A DNA stretch of 64,000 bases from the NCBI RefSeq assembly GCF_001425045.1, contig NZ_LMDJ01000033.1:64463-128462 (forward strand), written 5' to 3'. Source of the DNA: Massilia sp. Root351. GTDB taxonomy: Bacteria > Pseudomonadota > Gammaproteobacteria > Burkholderiales > Burkholderiaceae_D. Positions 8,365 through 16,388 of the stretch are shown here, one piece after another. The notes beneath the pieces were generated by a model. That model saw only the letters and a program-made list of their open reading frames with translations. It was not told where the DNA came from and searched no databases. Position numbers and translations under genes: made by a program. How positions within the stretch are numbered: the first letter of the stretch is position 1; every line of letters begins with the position of its first letter.

Positions 8365-8901
8365 TCAGTCGGGCGCCTTGTCGCCGCTGAGCATGGCGGC
8401 GACCAGGTTTTCGCGGTGCTGCCAGCTGGTGAACGCCACGCCGGCAAGGTGGGCTGCGATCAGCGCCACCAGCAGCCACGCCAGGCTTTCATGGATCAGC
8501 ACCGGCCAGGCGTAGCCCCACAGCAGGTCGGTGGTGGTGAGCCAGCCGCTGAAGGCGACCAGCGCCACGCAGGACAGCAGCGCCACCACCATCCAGCCGC
8601 CCAGCGGATTGTGGCCCAGGTAGCGCGGCGCGGTGCCGGCCCGCACCTGGCGCAGGTAGGCCAGCGTGGGCCGCACGCCCAGCACGAACTCGGCAAACCG
8701 CGCATGGCGGCTGCCGGCAAAATTCCACAGCAGGCGCGCCGTTACCGTTGCCGCCGCCGCGTAGCCAATGTACTCATGCAGCGGGCCGGTCTGGCCGCTG
8801 GTGTACCAGGCCGCGGCAATACTGCAGACCAGCAGCCAGTGCAGCAGGCGCACCGGCAAGTCCCAGACCTTTATCCTGGCTTTATTCTTCAACACGGGCA
8901 A
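8365..8901 (-). CDS. Cytochrome b561-like membrane protein (NiFe-hydrogenase b-subunit superfamily)
   Basis: Four-helix di-haem membrane cytochrome, 178 residues. The N-terminus KVWDLPVRLLHW is the family signature; H21, H42, H137 and H151 sit in predicted helices and are candidate haem ligands. Such proteins pass electrons between quinol and periplasmic acceptors. The start overlaps the upstream PepSY gene by 20 bases, so the two are translationally coupled and probably act together. Placement beside a siderophore receptor cluster makes ferric reduction an attractive but unproven role. Confidence 0.88.
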   Translation of the reverse strand: MPVLKNKARIKVWDLPVRLLHWLLVCSIAAAWYTSGQTGPLHEYIGYAAAATVTARLLWNFAGSRHARFAEFVLGVRPTLAYLRQVRAGTAPRYLGHNPLGGWMVVALLSCVALVAFSGWLTTTDLLWGYAWPVLIHESLAWLLVALIAAHLAGVAFTSWQHRENLVAAMLSGDKAPD

Positions 8902-9154
8902 ACGTCACCGGGTCGAAGAAGGCTTCCACGCGCTTGCCTTTCGGGTCCTTGGCGTAGACCTCGTAGCAGGAGCTGCTCGCTTCCATGCGGCGGATCTGCC
9001 AGCCTTCCTTGGTCAGTTTCTGCGCCAGTTCCTCGTGCGACTTCCATTCGGACTTGGGCTTGGTGGTGCATTTGACGTCGCCGTGGGCCGAGGCGGCGCC
9101 GGCGGACAGCGCGAGCAGCAAGGGCAGGGCGAGGCGGACGAGTTGCTTGTTCAT
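8882..9154 (-). CDS. Small periplasmic PepSY-domain protein
   Basis: 90-residue exported protein: signal peptide (MNKQLVRLALPLLLALSAGA, cleavage at ASA-HGD) followed by a single PepSY-like domain (KLTKEGWQIRRMEASSSCYEVYAKDPKGKRVEAFFDPVT). PepSY proteins commonly accompany di-haem cytochromes b. It overlaps the cytochrome gene by 20 bases and lies 25 bases after the PiuC-type hydroxylase. Confidence 0.85.
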   Translation of the reverse strand: MNKQLVRLALPLLLALSAGAASAHGDVKCTTKPKSEWKSHEELAQKLTKEGWQIRRMEASSSCYEVYAKDPKGKRVEAFFDPVTFARVEE

Positions 9155-9179
9155 GGGTTTTCCTTGAGTGCGGTTGAAA

Positions 9180-9863
9180 TCAGGTGATGGCCCAGCGGCG
9201 CAGCAGGTTGTGGTAAATCCCGGTCAACTTTACCAGTTCGCGCTGGTGTTCGGCCAGCGCGGGCGTGAGGCGCTGGATGGCCTGGTCCAGGTCGAACAGC
9301 ATGCTGCGCTCGCCGTCGTCGCCCACCAGGCTTTCGATCCAGAAGAAGGACGCCAGGCGCGCGCCGGACGTCACCGGCGTCACGCGGTGCAGGCTGGACG
9401 AGGGGTACAGCACCAGGCTGCCCGCCTCCAGCTTCACTTCCTGCACGCCGAATTCGGTTTCGATCTGCAGCTCGCCGCCTTCGTACTCGTCCGGCTCGGC
9501 CAGGAACAGCGTGGCCGACAGGTCGCTGCGCAGGCTCTGGCCGCTGCCGGGCAGCTGCATGACGGCGCTGTCGACGTGGGTGCCGTAGCTGCCGCCGCCT
9601 TCGTAGCGGTTGAACTTGGGCGGGTAGATCTTGCGCGGCAGCGCGGCCGACACGAACAGCGGGTTGGCCGCCAGGCTGCGCAGGATGTGCTGGCCCAGGC
9701 CGATGGCCGGTTCGGCGTGGTCGTCCAGTTGCAGGTTGTGCTTGACGCGGCGCGCCTGGCTGCCGCCGGTGGCGGCGCCGTCCTGCCATGCCGCGCCTTC
9801 CAGCCAGGCGCGGAACTGGGCCACTTCGTCCTTGCTCAGGACATCGTCTATCGTAATCAGCAT
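9180..9863 (-). CDS. piuC: Fe(II)/2-oxoglutarate-dependent PKHD-type hydroxylase (PiuC/YbiX family)
   Basis: Cytosolic dioxygenase of 227 residues. The iron ligands H96-x-D98 (GTHVDSAVM) and H159 (SLHRVTPV), and the 2-oxoglutarate-binding R169 (GARLAS), are all present. This family is typically encoded next to Fiu/PiuA-type catecholate siderophore receptors, as here (receptor two genes upstream), and is iron-regulated elsewhere. It overlaps the upstream alpha-hydroxy-acid oxidase gene by 7 bases. The substrate is unknown in the family. Confidence 0.92.
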   Translation of the reverse strand: MLITIDDVLSKDEVAQFRAWLEGAAWQDGAATGGSQARRVKHNLQLDDHAEPAIGLGQHILRSLAANPLFVSAALPRKIYPPKFNRYEGGGSYGTHVDSAVMQLPGSGQSLRSDLSATLFLAEPDEYEGGELQIETEFGVQEVKLEAGSLVLYPSSSLHRVTPVTSGARLASFFWIESLVGDDGERSMLFDLDQAIQRLTPALAEHQRELVKLTGIYHNLLRRWAIT

Positions 9864-10996
9864 GGTGTTCTCGCGGGGGTAAGGGCGGCCGGCGTGATCT
9901 GTTGCAGCGTGGCGCAGCCGGCCAGGGCCATGCACACTTCCAGTTCTTCGCGCAGCAGCTTGAGCATGTGCGCCACGCCTAGCGCGCCGGCCACGCTCAG
10001 CGCGTACAGCTGCAGGCGGCCCACGGCCACGGCGCCGGCGCCCAGCGCCAGGGCCTTGAAGGCGTCGGCGCCGGAACGGATGCCGCCGTCGAACAGGATG
10101 GGGAAGGCTGCATCCACGCCGTCCAGCGCGGCGCGGATGGCGGGCAGGGCGTCCAGGCTGGCCGGCGCGCCGTCCAGGCTGCGTCCGCCGTGGTTGGACA
10201 CCACGACGCCGGCCGCGCCCGCCGCGCGCAGCGCCAGCGCGTCGTCCGGGTGCAGCACGCCTTTCACCCACACCGGCAGCGTCGCCTGCGCCAGCAGCCA
10301 GGCCAGGTCGTCCCAGAGCGGCGCGTGGCGCATCACGCCCTGGAAGATGCGGCTGCCGCCTTCACCGGGCGGCGCGGGCGGCGCTTCGGGGTAGGCCAGC
10401 AGGTTGGCCGGCACGCACTCGGGCGGCATGCGGAACTGCAGGTCCAGCGCGCCCATGCTGGCCACCTGGATCGGCGCGTCCAGCGTGACCACGATGGCGC
10501 CGTAGCCGGCCGCTTCGGCGCGCCGCAACAGGTCCAGCGTGGCGCCGCGTTCGGGCTGGAAGTAGAGCTGGAACCAGCGCTGCCGACCGGCCGCGCGCGC
10601 CATGTCCTCCAGCGTGCAGGAAGCCAGTGTGCTGGCGATCAGGCAGGTGTCGGTGGCGTGCGCGGCGCGCGCGGTGTCCACTTCGCCGCCGGCGTGCACC
10701 AGCTTGTGAAAGGCCACCGGGGCCAGCATCAGCGGATGGGCGAAGCCTTCGCCGCGCAGCGTGGCGCGGGTATGGCCGGCGCGCACGTCGCGCAGCAGGC
10801 GCGGCGTGATGGACCAGCGCTCGAAGGCGGCGCGGTTGGCCGCCGTTGTCAGGCCATGCCCGCTGCCGCCGGCCAGGTACGCGAAGCTGGGCGCGGCGAT
10901 GGCGCGCTGCGCCAGCCCTTCGTAGTCGGCCGCGCAGCGGATGCCCGGCGGGATGCCGGGGGCGGTCGCTGCGGGGGCGGTGGCGGATGGTGTCAT
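9857..10996 (-). CDS. FMN-dependent alpha-hydroxy-acid oxidase/dehydrogenase
   Basis: TIM-barrel flavoenzyme of 379 residues (lactate/glycolate oxidase family). It shows the family's N-terminal segment, the FMN-site stretch MLAPVAFHKL, QLYFQP, the lysine motif PVWVKGVL, the active-site SNHGGRSLDGAP (catalytic His, substrate Arg) and the phosphate loop FDGGIRSGADAFKAL...GAVAVGR. It oxidises a 2-hydroxy acid to a 2-oxo acid; the exact acid is not predictable. It overlaps the hydroxylase gene and is separated from the siderophore receptor by a terminator-like hairpin. An oxidase between receptor and PiuC-type hydroxylase is unusual. Confidence 0.9.
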   Translation of the reverse strand: MTPSATAPAATAPGIPPGIRCAADYEGLAQRAIAAPSFAYLAGGSGHGLTTAANRAAFERWSITPRLLRDVRAGHTRATLRGEGFAHPLMLAPVAFHKLVHAGGEVDTARAAHATDTCLIASTLASCTLEDMARAAGRQRWFQLYFQPERGATLDLLRRAEAAGYGAIVVTLDAPIQVASMGALDLQFRMPPECVPANLLAYPEAPPAPPGEGGSRIFQGVMRHAPLWDDLAWLLAQATLPVWVKGVLHPDDALALRAAGAAGVVVSNHGGRSLDGAPASLDALPAIRAALDGVDAAFPILFDGGIRSGADAFKALALGAGAVAVGRLQLYALSVAGALGVAHMLKLLREELEVCMALAGCATLQQITPAALTPARTPC

Positions 10997-11002
10997 GGGA
11001 AT

Positions 11003-11029
11003 GAAAAATGCCGGGTTGGACCCGGCATT
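11003..11029 (-). terminator. Rho-independent terminator of the siderophore receptor gene
   Basis: Perfect 10-bp inverted repeat AATGCCGGGT / ACCCGGCATT with a 3-base loop (11007-11029). On the minus strand it is followed by a short T-run (complement of the As at 11004-11008). It lies 24 bases past the receptor stop and separates it from the oxidase gene. Confidence 0.85.
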
Positions 11030-11052
11030 GTACCTAAAGCTTCAAGCGTCGA

Positions 11053-13449
11053 TTACAGCTCGTAGTTCACGGTCAGGCGCACAGCGCGCGCGTCGCCCTT
11101 GTACAGGAAGGAACCGGAGCGGTACACGGCGGTGTAGTAGTCCTTGTTGGTGGCGTTCAGCACGTTCAGGCGCAGGTCGAAGCGGCGGCTGAAGCGGTAG
11201 CTGGCGAACACATCGTACACGGTGAACGACGGCACCGGCTGCGAGCACACGCCGTTGGCAACGCCGGCGCCGGTGTCCGGCTGGCCGCCGCAGCGGTCGC
11301 CCTCGTGGCGCGCGCTGCCGCCGAAGGAGAAGGCGTCCGTGGGCTGGTACTTGAGCTGGGCCGAGTAGGTCTGCTTGGCGAAGTTGCTCAGCGCGTTGCC
11401 CAGGTTGGCCGGGTTGGCCGAGGCCAGCACCTTCGAGGTCATCAGGGCGCCGCCGATCTGGCCGGACAGCTTGTCGGTGAAGTTGCCCACCAGGCCAAAC
11501 TCGATGCCGCGCACGCGGTTCTCCCCTGTGTTGAAGGTGCCCACGGTGTCGTAGTTGGCGCCTTCCATCACGTCCTTCTTGGTGGTCTGGAACAGCGCGG
11601 CGGTGGCCAGCAGCTTGTGGTCGAACAGGTCCCACTTGGTGCCCAGTTCCAGGTTCACCGAGGTTTCCGGCTTGGCGCCGGCGATGTTGCCGTTGTACAG
11701 GACCGCGCCGCCGTAGCCGCTGGCGGTGCCCGAGTCGGCCTCGCCGCCGTTGATGTCCTGCGCCGACGCGGCGCTGGCGTAGACGATGGCGTCGTTGGCC
11801 ACCTTGTAGCTCAGGCCGAAGTGGCCGTTGACCAGGGTGTCGTTGAAGCTGTAGTCGCCGGTCTGGGTGGCCGTGGTGGCGGTCACGTTGCGGCGCACCA
11901 GGCCCAGCTCGAAGTGGTCGGCGCGCACGCCGCCGAAGGCGGTGAACTTGTCGGTCAGGTCCACGGTGTCCATCGCGCTCAGGGCGGTGGTTTTCACCTG
12001 CCAGTCCTGGTTCCAGTTCAGGCGCTGGATGTTGCGGGTGGCCAGGCGCGACAGGTCGGCCACCGGCGTGCCGTTCGGGTTGGTGAAGCAGTACGCGTTG
12101 TTGGGGCCGACGGCTGGCGTGGACTGCGCGGGCGGGATGGCATTCGCAGTCGCGCTGCGGCAGTTGAAGCCGCTGTTGTTCAGCGCGAAGGCGCCCGACT
12201 GCACTTTGTGGTCGGTGTATTCCAGGCCGAAGATGAACTCATGCTTCAAGCCGCCGATCTGCTTGTCCCAGCGCAGGTTGCTCTGGTGCGCGAAGTAGTC
12301 CACTTCCTGCCAGCCGGTGTGGCCGTTGTCCAGCGTGGCGGTGGTGTAGGCGGCGCCGGTGACGCCGTTGTAGCGCGTGCCGGACGAGGCGCCGGTGGTG
12401 ATGTAGGCGTTGCTGGCGGTGCCGTAGCGGGTCAGGCTGGTGAGCTTTAGCGCAGGGGCCAGTTTCCAGTTCACGCGCGCGGTGAAGGTGTCGATCTGCG
12501 ACTTGAGGAAGTCGTCGGCCTGGGCATAGACGGGCACGTTGGGCGCCGGCGTGCGGTTCGGCGCGGTGCCGACCAGGTAGCCGCCCAGGTCGGGCATCTT
12601 GTCGCGGGTGTGCAGGCCGTAGTAGTCCAGCGTGACCGACAGGTCCTTGTTCGCTTCGTACAGGCCGGACAGGGCCACGCCCTGGCGGCGGCGGCTCGAC
12701 GGCGCGCGGTCAGGCACGTCTTCCTTGGAGTCCAGCAGGTTGGCGCGCAGCGCGAAGTTCTCGCCGAAGCCCTTGTTGATGTCGGCCGAGGCGCGGTGGT
12801 GTGCATCGCTGCCGACGGCGCCCGAGACGCGGGTGAAGTCGTGGTCCAGCGTGGCTTGCTTGGTGATGGCGTTGATGGCGCCGCCGGCGGTGCCGCGGCC
12901 GGCGAACGAGGAGTTCGGGCCCTTGGAGATTTCCAGTTGCTCGATGGCGAAGCTCTCGCGGGTGCTCATGCCGGGATCGCGCAGGCCGTCGACGAACACG
13001 TCGCTGCGGGCTTCCTGGCCGCGGATGATGTAGCGGTCGCCGAAGGCGTTGCCGTTTTCGCCGGTGCCCAGGGTGATGCCGGGCTGCGCGCCCAGGATCT
13101 GTTTCAGGTCGGTCAGGCCGGAGTCGTCGATGGCGGCCTTGGTCACCACTGAGATGGTCTGCGGGGTTTCAGCGATAGGGCGGGTGTGGCGGCTGTCGGC
13201 CGAGGTCTTGGCCTTGTAGGCGGCGCCTTGCTCGGCGTTCGGGTTCGGGTCCAGGCGCTTGCCCAGCACCACCACGTCCGGCAGTTGCTGTTCGGCCTTG
13301 GCGGCGGGGGCGGCATCGGCCGCGCCGGCTGCCAGCGGCAGCAGCATGGCGGTCGAGATGCCCATGGCCAGGCTGGTTTTCTTCATGGCGCCGAAGGCGC
13401 TGTCGTGATCGAGGCGTATGCTCTTTGGCTTGCGGATAGGCTGGCTCAA
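11053..13449 (-). CDS. TonB-dependent siderophore receptor (Fiu/PiuA-like)
   Basis: Outer-membrane ferric-siderophore transporter, 798 residues. The N-terminal signal region extends to about residue 47 (AGAADAAPA). The plug domain follows (about 75-190: PQTISVVTKAAIDDSG, GDRYIIRGQEARSDVFVDGLRD, IEQLEISKGPNSSFAGRGTAGGAIN), then a 22-strand barrel ending in RLTVNYEL. The plug most resembles catecholate receptors of the Fiu type. The nearby PiuC/YbiX-type hydroxylase supports that. Uptake needs TonB-ExbBD, not encoded here. A Fur-box-like sequence lies upstream. An alternative start is M22 (MKKTSLAMG), which gives a more ordinary signal peptide. Confidence 0.92.
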   Translation of the reverse strand: MSQPIRKPKSIRLDHDSAFGAMKKTSLAMGISTAMLLPLAAGAADAAPAAKAEQQLPDVVVLGKRLDPNPNAEQGAAYKAKTSADSRHTRPIAETPQTISVVTKAAIDDSGLTDLKQILGAQPGITLGTGENGNAFGDRYIIRGQEARSDVFVDGLRDPGMSTRESFAIEQLEISKGPNSSFAGRGTAGGAINAITKQATLDHDFTRVSGAVGSDAHHRASADINKGFGENFALRANLLDSKEDVPDRAPSSRRRQGVALSGLYEANKDLSVTLDYYGLHTRDKMPDLGGYLVGTAPNRTPAPNVPVYAQADDFLKSQIDTFTARVNWKLAPALKLTSLTRYGTASNAYITTGASSGTRYNGVTGAAYTTATLDNGHTGWQEVDYFAHQSNLRWDKQIGGLKHEFIFGLEYTDHKVQSGAFALNNSGFNCRSATANAIPPAQSTPAVGPNNAYCFTNPNGTPVADLSRLATRNIQRLNWNQDWQVKTTALSAMDTVDLTDKFTAFGGVRADHFELGLVRRNVTATTATQTGDYSFNDTLVNGHFGLSYKVANDAIVYASAASAQDINGGEADSGTASGYGGAVLYNGNIAGAKPETSVNLELGTKWDLFDHKLLATAALFQTTKKDVMEGANYDTVGTFNTGENRVRGIEFGLVGNFTDKLSGQIGGALMTSKVLASANPANLGNALSNFAKQTYSAQLKYQPTDAFSFGGSARHEGDRCGGQPDTGAGVANGVCSQPVPSFTVYDVFASYRFSRRFDLRLNVLNATNKDYYTAVYRSGSFLYKGDARAVRLTVNYEL

Positions 13450-13529
13450 AATTCTTCCTTGGAGATGTGCGATTTTGTTTAGGGCAAAACGAGGTTGCCA
13501 AAAGTATAGTTACCATTGGGCACAAAGTA

Positions 13530-13566
13530 AATAAGAATCGATCTCATTCTTAATGTCATTCTTATC
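13530..13566 (-). promoter_or_regulatory. Candidate Fur-binding region upstream of the siderophore receptor
   Basis: AATAAGAATCGATCTCATT (13530-13548) closely resembles the Fur palindrome family (AATGAGAATCGATTCTCATT-like). It is followed by an overlapping CATTCTTAATGTCATTCTTA, giving a tandem array of CATTCTTA hexamer-type half-sites. The array sits about 80 bases upstream of the receptor start and about 80 bases from the divergent quinone oxidoreductase start. Iron repression of the receptor is the likely role. Confidence 0.7.
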
Positions 13567-13647
13567 TTGACTGGAGGGCAGGAGGCGGGCGCTGCGGCGC
13601 TGCGGCGTCTCGCGTACAATCGCCGTTTTTACCGAGAGAGGGCAGCC

Positions 13648-14628
13648 ATGCGTGCGATAGAAATCTCCCAGCCCGGCCCGGCCGACGTGCTGCGCCTGTG
13701 CGAGCGTCCAATTCCCGAATTCAAGGCCGGCGAGGTGCTGATCAAGGTGCACGCGGCCGGCATCAACCGGCCGGACGTGTTCCAGCGCCTGGGCAGCTAC
13801 GCGCCGCCGCCGGGCGCGTCCGACTTGCCCGGCCTGGAAGTGGCGGGCGAAATTGTCGACGGCGACCTGGCCGGCAGCCGCTTCAGCAAGGGCGACCTGG
13901 TGTGTGCGCTGGCTCAGGGCGGCGGCTACGCGGAATACTGCACCGCGCCGGCGGAGCAGTGCCTGCCAGTGCCCAAGGGCCTGTCCATGCTGGAGGCGGC
14001 CTCGCTGCCGGAGACCTTTTTCACCGTGTGGAGCAATGTGTTCGACCGCGCCCACCTGATGCAGGGCGAAACCCTGCTGGTGCAGGGCGGCACCTCCGGC
14101 ATCGGCGTGACGGCCATCCAGCTGGCCGCCGCCATGGGGCACCGCGTGTTCGCCACCGCCGGCAGCGACGACAAGGCGCGCATCTGCGAGCAATTGGGCG
14201 CCGCGCGCGGCATCAATTACAAGAGTGAGGATTTTGCCGCCGTGGTCAAGCAGCTGACCGACGGCAAGGGCGTCGATGTGATCCTGGACATGGTGGGCGG
14301 CGACTACCTGCCGCGCGAGATCGGCTGCCTGGCCGACGACGGCCGCATCGCCGTGATCGCGCTGCTGGGCGGCGCCAAGGCCACGCTGGACCTGGGCCAG
14401 GTGCTGCGCCGCCGTCTCACTGTCACCGGTTCGACCTTGCGCCCGCGCCCGGTGGCGTTCAAGGCGCGCATCGCGGCGCAGCTGCGCGCGCGGGTCTGGC
14501 CGCTGCTGGAGTCGGGCGCCATCAAGCCGGTGATCCACCAGGTGTTCCCGCTGGAGCAGGCCGCTGCCGCGCACGCGCTGATGGAAAGCAGCACCCATGT
14601 CGGAAAAATCATGCTGCAAGTCGCGTGA
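13648..14628 (+). CDS. NAD(P)H:quinone oxidoreductase, zinc-free MDR family (PIG3/Qor-like)
   Basis: Medium-chain reductase of 326 residues. An N-terminal GroES-like domain (about 1-125: EVLIKVHAAGINRPDVFQRLG) is followed by a Rossmann domain with LLVQGGTSGIGVTAIQLA for NADPH. The catalytic zinc cysteines of alcohol dehydrogenases are absent, as in quinone oxidoreductases. The ATG at 13648 is used because homology begins there (MRAIEISQPGPADVL). It ends about 110 bases before tpiA. Confidence 0.9.
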   Translation: MRAIEISQPGPADVLRLCERPIPEFKAGEVLIKVHAAGINRPDVFQRLGSYAPPPGASDLPGLEVAGEIVDGDLAGSRFSKGDLVCALAQGGGYAEYCTAPAEQCLPVPKGLSMLEAASLPETFFTVWSNVFDRAHLMQGETLLVQGGTSGIGVTAIQLAAAMGHRVFATAGSDDKARICEQLGAARGINYKSEDFAAVVKQLTDGKGVDVILDMVGGDYLPREIGCLADDGRIAVIALLGGAKATLDLGQVLRRRLTVTGSTLRPRPVAFKARIAAQLRARVWPLLESGAIKPVIHQVFPLEQAAAAHALMESSTHVGKIMLQVA

Positions 14629-14685
14629 CCGGGCTACGACGTAATCAAATAGCCAAGTTTTTCGCCACACTGTGGCGGCACTGGT

Positions 14686-14715
14686 TTGACCCCGGTTTGC
14701 GGCTCGCGTTAAAAT
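14686..14715 (+). promoter_or_regulatory. Sigma-70-type promoter of tpiA-secG
   Basis: TTGACC (14686-14691) and TAAAAT (14710-14715) are separated by 18 bases, 26 bases ahead of the tpiA start. A near-perfect short palindrome CGCCACACTGTGGCG lies just upstream (14663-14677) and may end the preceding transcript. Confidence 0.6.
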
Positions 14716-14741
14716 AGCGGGTTATTGAACTTTAGGCTACT

Positions 14742-15494
14742 ATGCGACGCAAACTCGTCATCGGAAATTGGAAAATGAACGGCAGCCGCGACAGCAATGC
14801 TGTGCTGTTGTCCGGCATTACGGCAGGTTTCTTGGCCAAGCAGGCCGATTGCGCCGTCTGTGCGCCCGCGCCCTACCTGGCACAATGCCAGGCAGCGCTG
14901 GCGGGTTCGCCGGTTGCATGGGGCGCGCAGGACGTGTCGGCGTATGCCGCAGGCGCCTATACGGGTGAAGTGGCGGCCTCCATGCTGTCCGACTTCGCTT
15001 GCCGCTACGTGATCGTGGGCCACTCGGAACGCCGCGCCTACCATCAGGAAAGCAATGAGCTGGTGGCGCAAAAGGCGCTGGCTGCGCTGACCGCCGGGCT
15101 GACCCCGGTGGTGTGCGTGGGTGAAACGCTGGCCGAGCGCGAAGCAGGGCGCACCGCCGTGGTGGTGTGCGCACAGCTGCAGGCAGTGCTGGACGTGCTG
15201 GACACGGCAGCCGTGGGCAAGATCGTGCTGGCTTACGAGCCGGTATGGGCGATCGGCACCGGCAAGACCGCCACCCCGGCCATGGCGCAGGAAGTGCACG
15301 CGCAGCTGCGCCAGCAAGTTGCCACGCGCGACGCGGCAGCGGCGGCCGGCATGCAGATCCTGTACGGCGGCAGCATGAAGCCTGAGAACGCAAAAGAACT
15401 GCTGGCCCAGCCGGACATCGATGGCGGCCTGATTGGCGGCGCGGCACTGAAGGCGGCGGATTTCCTCGCCATCGTTCACGCGTCCGAGCAGTAA
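14742..15494 (+). CDS. tpiA: Triosephosphate isomerase
   Basis: Glycolytic enzyme interconverting dihydroxyacetone phosphate and glyceraldehyde 3-phosphate; 250 residues, the normal length. Catalytic residues are visible: K11 in GNWKMNGS, H94 in VGHSERR and E166 in AYEPVWAIGTGKTA. The phosphate-gripping LYGGSMKPEN follows near 205, and GGLIGGAAL near the C-terminus. It is the first gene of the tpiA-secG pair preceding tRNA-Leu and nuo, a conserved beta-proteobacterial order. Confidence 0.98.
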   Translation: MRRKLVIGNWKMNGSRDSNAVLLSGITAGFLAKQADCAVCAPAPYLAQCQAALAGSPVAWGAQDVSAYAAGAYTGEVAASMLSDFACRYVIVGHSERRAYHQESNELVAQKALAALTAGLTPVVCVGETLAEREAGRTAVVVCAQLQAVLDVLDTAAVGKIVLAYEPVWAIGTGKTATPAMAQEVHAQLRQQVATRDAAAAAGMQILYGGSMKPENAKELLAQPDIDGGLIGGAALKAADFLAIVHASEQ

Positions 15495-15541
15495 GCCTGG
15501 TAAGAGTTAACTGAAACACCTTCAACTGGAAATGGAATAGC

Positions 15542-15985
15542 ATGAACACTTTGCACAACCTCATCGTCGTCGTCCAGGTGCTGTCGGCCCTGGCCATTAT
15601 CGCCCTGGTGCTGCTGCAGCACGGCAAGGGCGCCGACATGGGCGCCGCCTTCGGTTCGGGCGCTTCGGGCAGCCTGTTCGGCGCCAGCGGCTCGTCGAAC
15701 TTCATGTCCAAGTCGACTGCCGTGGCCGCCGCAGTGTTCTTCGGCGCCACGCTGGCGCTGGCGTCGATGGCCAGCAGCCGCGGTGTCAGCAGCGGTGGCG
15801 GCGTGATGGACAAGATCACCGCGCCGGCGCCGACCAAGGGCACGGCAGCGATCCCGGCCGCCGCGCCGGCCGCGCCGACCGCGGCTGAAGCCGCAGCGGC
15901 GGCCGGCGTGCCTGCCGCCGCACCTGCGGCATCGGCGCCTGCCGCGCCAGCTCCCGCAGCGCCTGCGCCTGCGCCGCAAAAGTAA
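15542..15985 (+). CDS. secG: Preprotein translocase subunit SecG
   Basis: Small inner-membrane subunit of SecYEG, 147 residues. Two membrane helices (about 5-25 and 58-78) flank the conserved ALVLLQHGKGADMGAAFGSGAS loop and FGASGSSNFMSKSTAVAA. The C-terminal 50 residues are an Ala/Pro-rich low-complexity tail, longer than in E. coli SecG (110 aa) but common in this order. It starts 47 bases after tpiA. Confidence 0.97.
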   Translation: MNTLHNLIVVVQVLSALAIIALVLLQHGKGADMGAAFGSGASGSLFGASGSSNFMSKSTAVAAAVFFGATLALASMASSRGVSSGGGVMDKITAPAPTKGTAAIPAAAPAAPTAAEAAAAAGVPAAAPAASAPAAPAPAAPAPAPQK

Positions 15986-16076
15986 TACCTGATATTCCCG
16001 GAATCGAGGAAGCCCTTGATACTCTAGGAATTCAGTCAAGCTTTACCGTTTTCTTCTTGTTTCTCCGCAATACGCA

Positions 16077-16105
16077 TTAACAAAGCGGTGAAATCACTGT
16101 AGAAT
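16077..16105 (+). promoter_or_regulatory. Promoter of tRNA-Leu
   Basis: TTAACA (16077-16082) and TAGAAT (16100-16105) with an ideal 17-base spacer, ending 12 bases before the mature tRNA 5' end. Confidence 0.65.
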
Positions 16106-16117
16106 AACGGGCTTAAC

Positions 16118-16202
16118 GCCGACGTGGTGAAATTGGTAGACACGCTATCTTGAGGGGGTAGTGGCGAAAGCTGTACGAGTTCGAGTCTCGTCGTCGGCAC
16201 CA
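16118..16202 (+). tRNA. tRNA-Leu (anticodon GAG)
   Basis: 85-base class II tRNA with encoded CCA. The acceptor stem GCCGACG pairs with CGTCGGC. The D arm contains AAATTGGTAGA. The anticodon stem CTATC/GGTAG holds loop TTGAGGG, giving GAG. There is a long variable arm (TGGCGAAAGCTGT), and T arm ACGAG-TTCGAGT-CTCGT. It reads CUC/CUU codons. Its place between secG and nuoA is conserved in Burkholderiales. Confidence 0.97.
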
Positions 16203-16218
16203 AAAGAAATACAGAAAG

Positions 16219-16276
16219 CCAGCAGGTGCGTCTGGGCAGGGAATTTCCCTCCACCCGGGCCTAAGCTGGTTTTTTT
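16219..16276 (+). terminator. Terminator structure after tRNA-Leu
   Basis: CCAGC (16219-16223) pairs with GCTGG (16265-16269), which runs directly into seven Ts (16270-16276). With a G-U pair the stem extends (AAAGCCAGC / GCTGGTTTT). Inside lies a second perfect hairpin AGGGA-ATT-TCCCT (16238-16250). Likely stops tRNA transcription before the nuo leader. Confidence 0.65.
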
Positions 16277-16305
16277 ACGAGGATGTGTCGTTTGATCCTG
16301 GTCTC

Positions 16306-16378
16306 AATGTTGATTGGGGTCGAGCGTTAAATGCACCGCAGGGTAGCGCGGTGCCTTCCTAACCGATCGTTCAACATT
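16306..16378 (+). promoter_or_regulatory. Structured leader of the nuo operon
   Basis: An outer 8-bp pairing AATGTTGA (16306-16313) / TCAACATT (16371-16378) encloses a 7-bp hairpin GCACCGC (16333-16339) / GCGGTGC (16348-16354). The structure ends 10 bases before the nuoA ATG. No U-run follows, so it is not a terminator; a role in mRNA stability, translation control or protein binding is possible. Confidence 0.5.
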
Positions 16379-16388
16379 AAGCTCATCA

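Noticed and set aside
16036..16254. Small minus-strand frame covering tRNA-Leu
   Set aside because: It is read through the antisense of a clear tRNA and its terminator; no coding signal.
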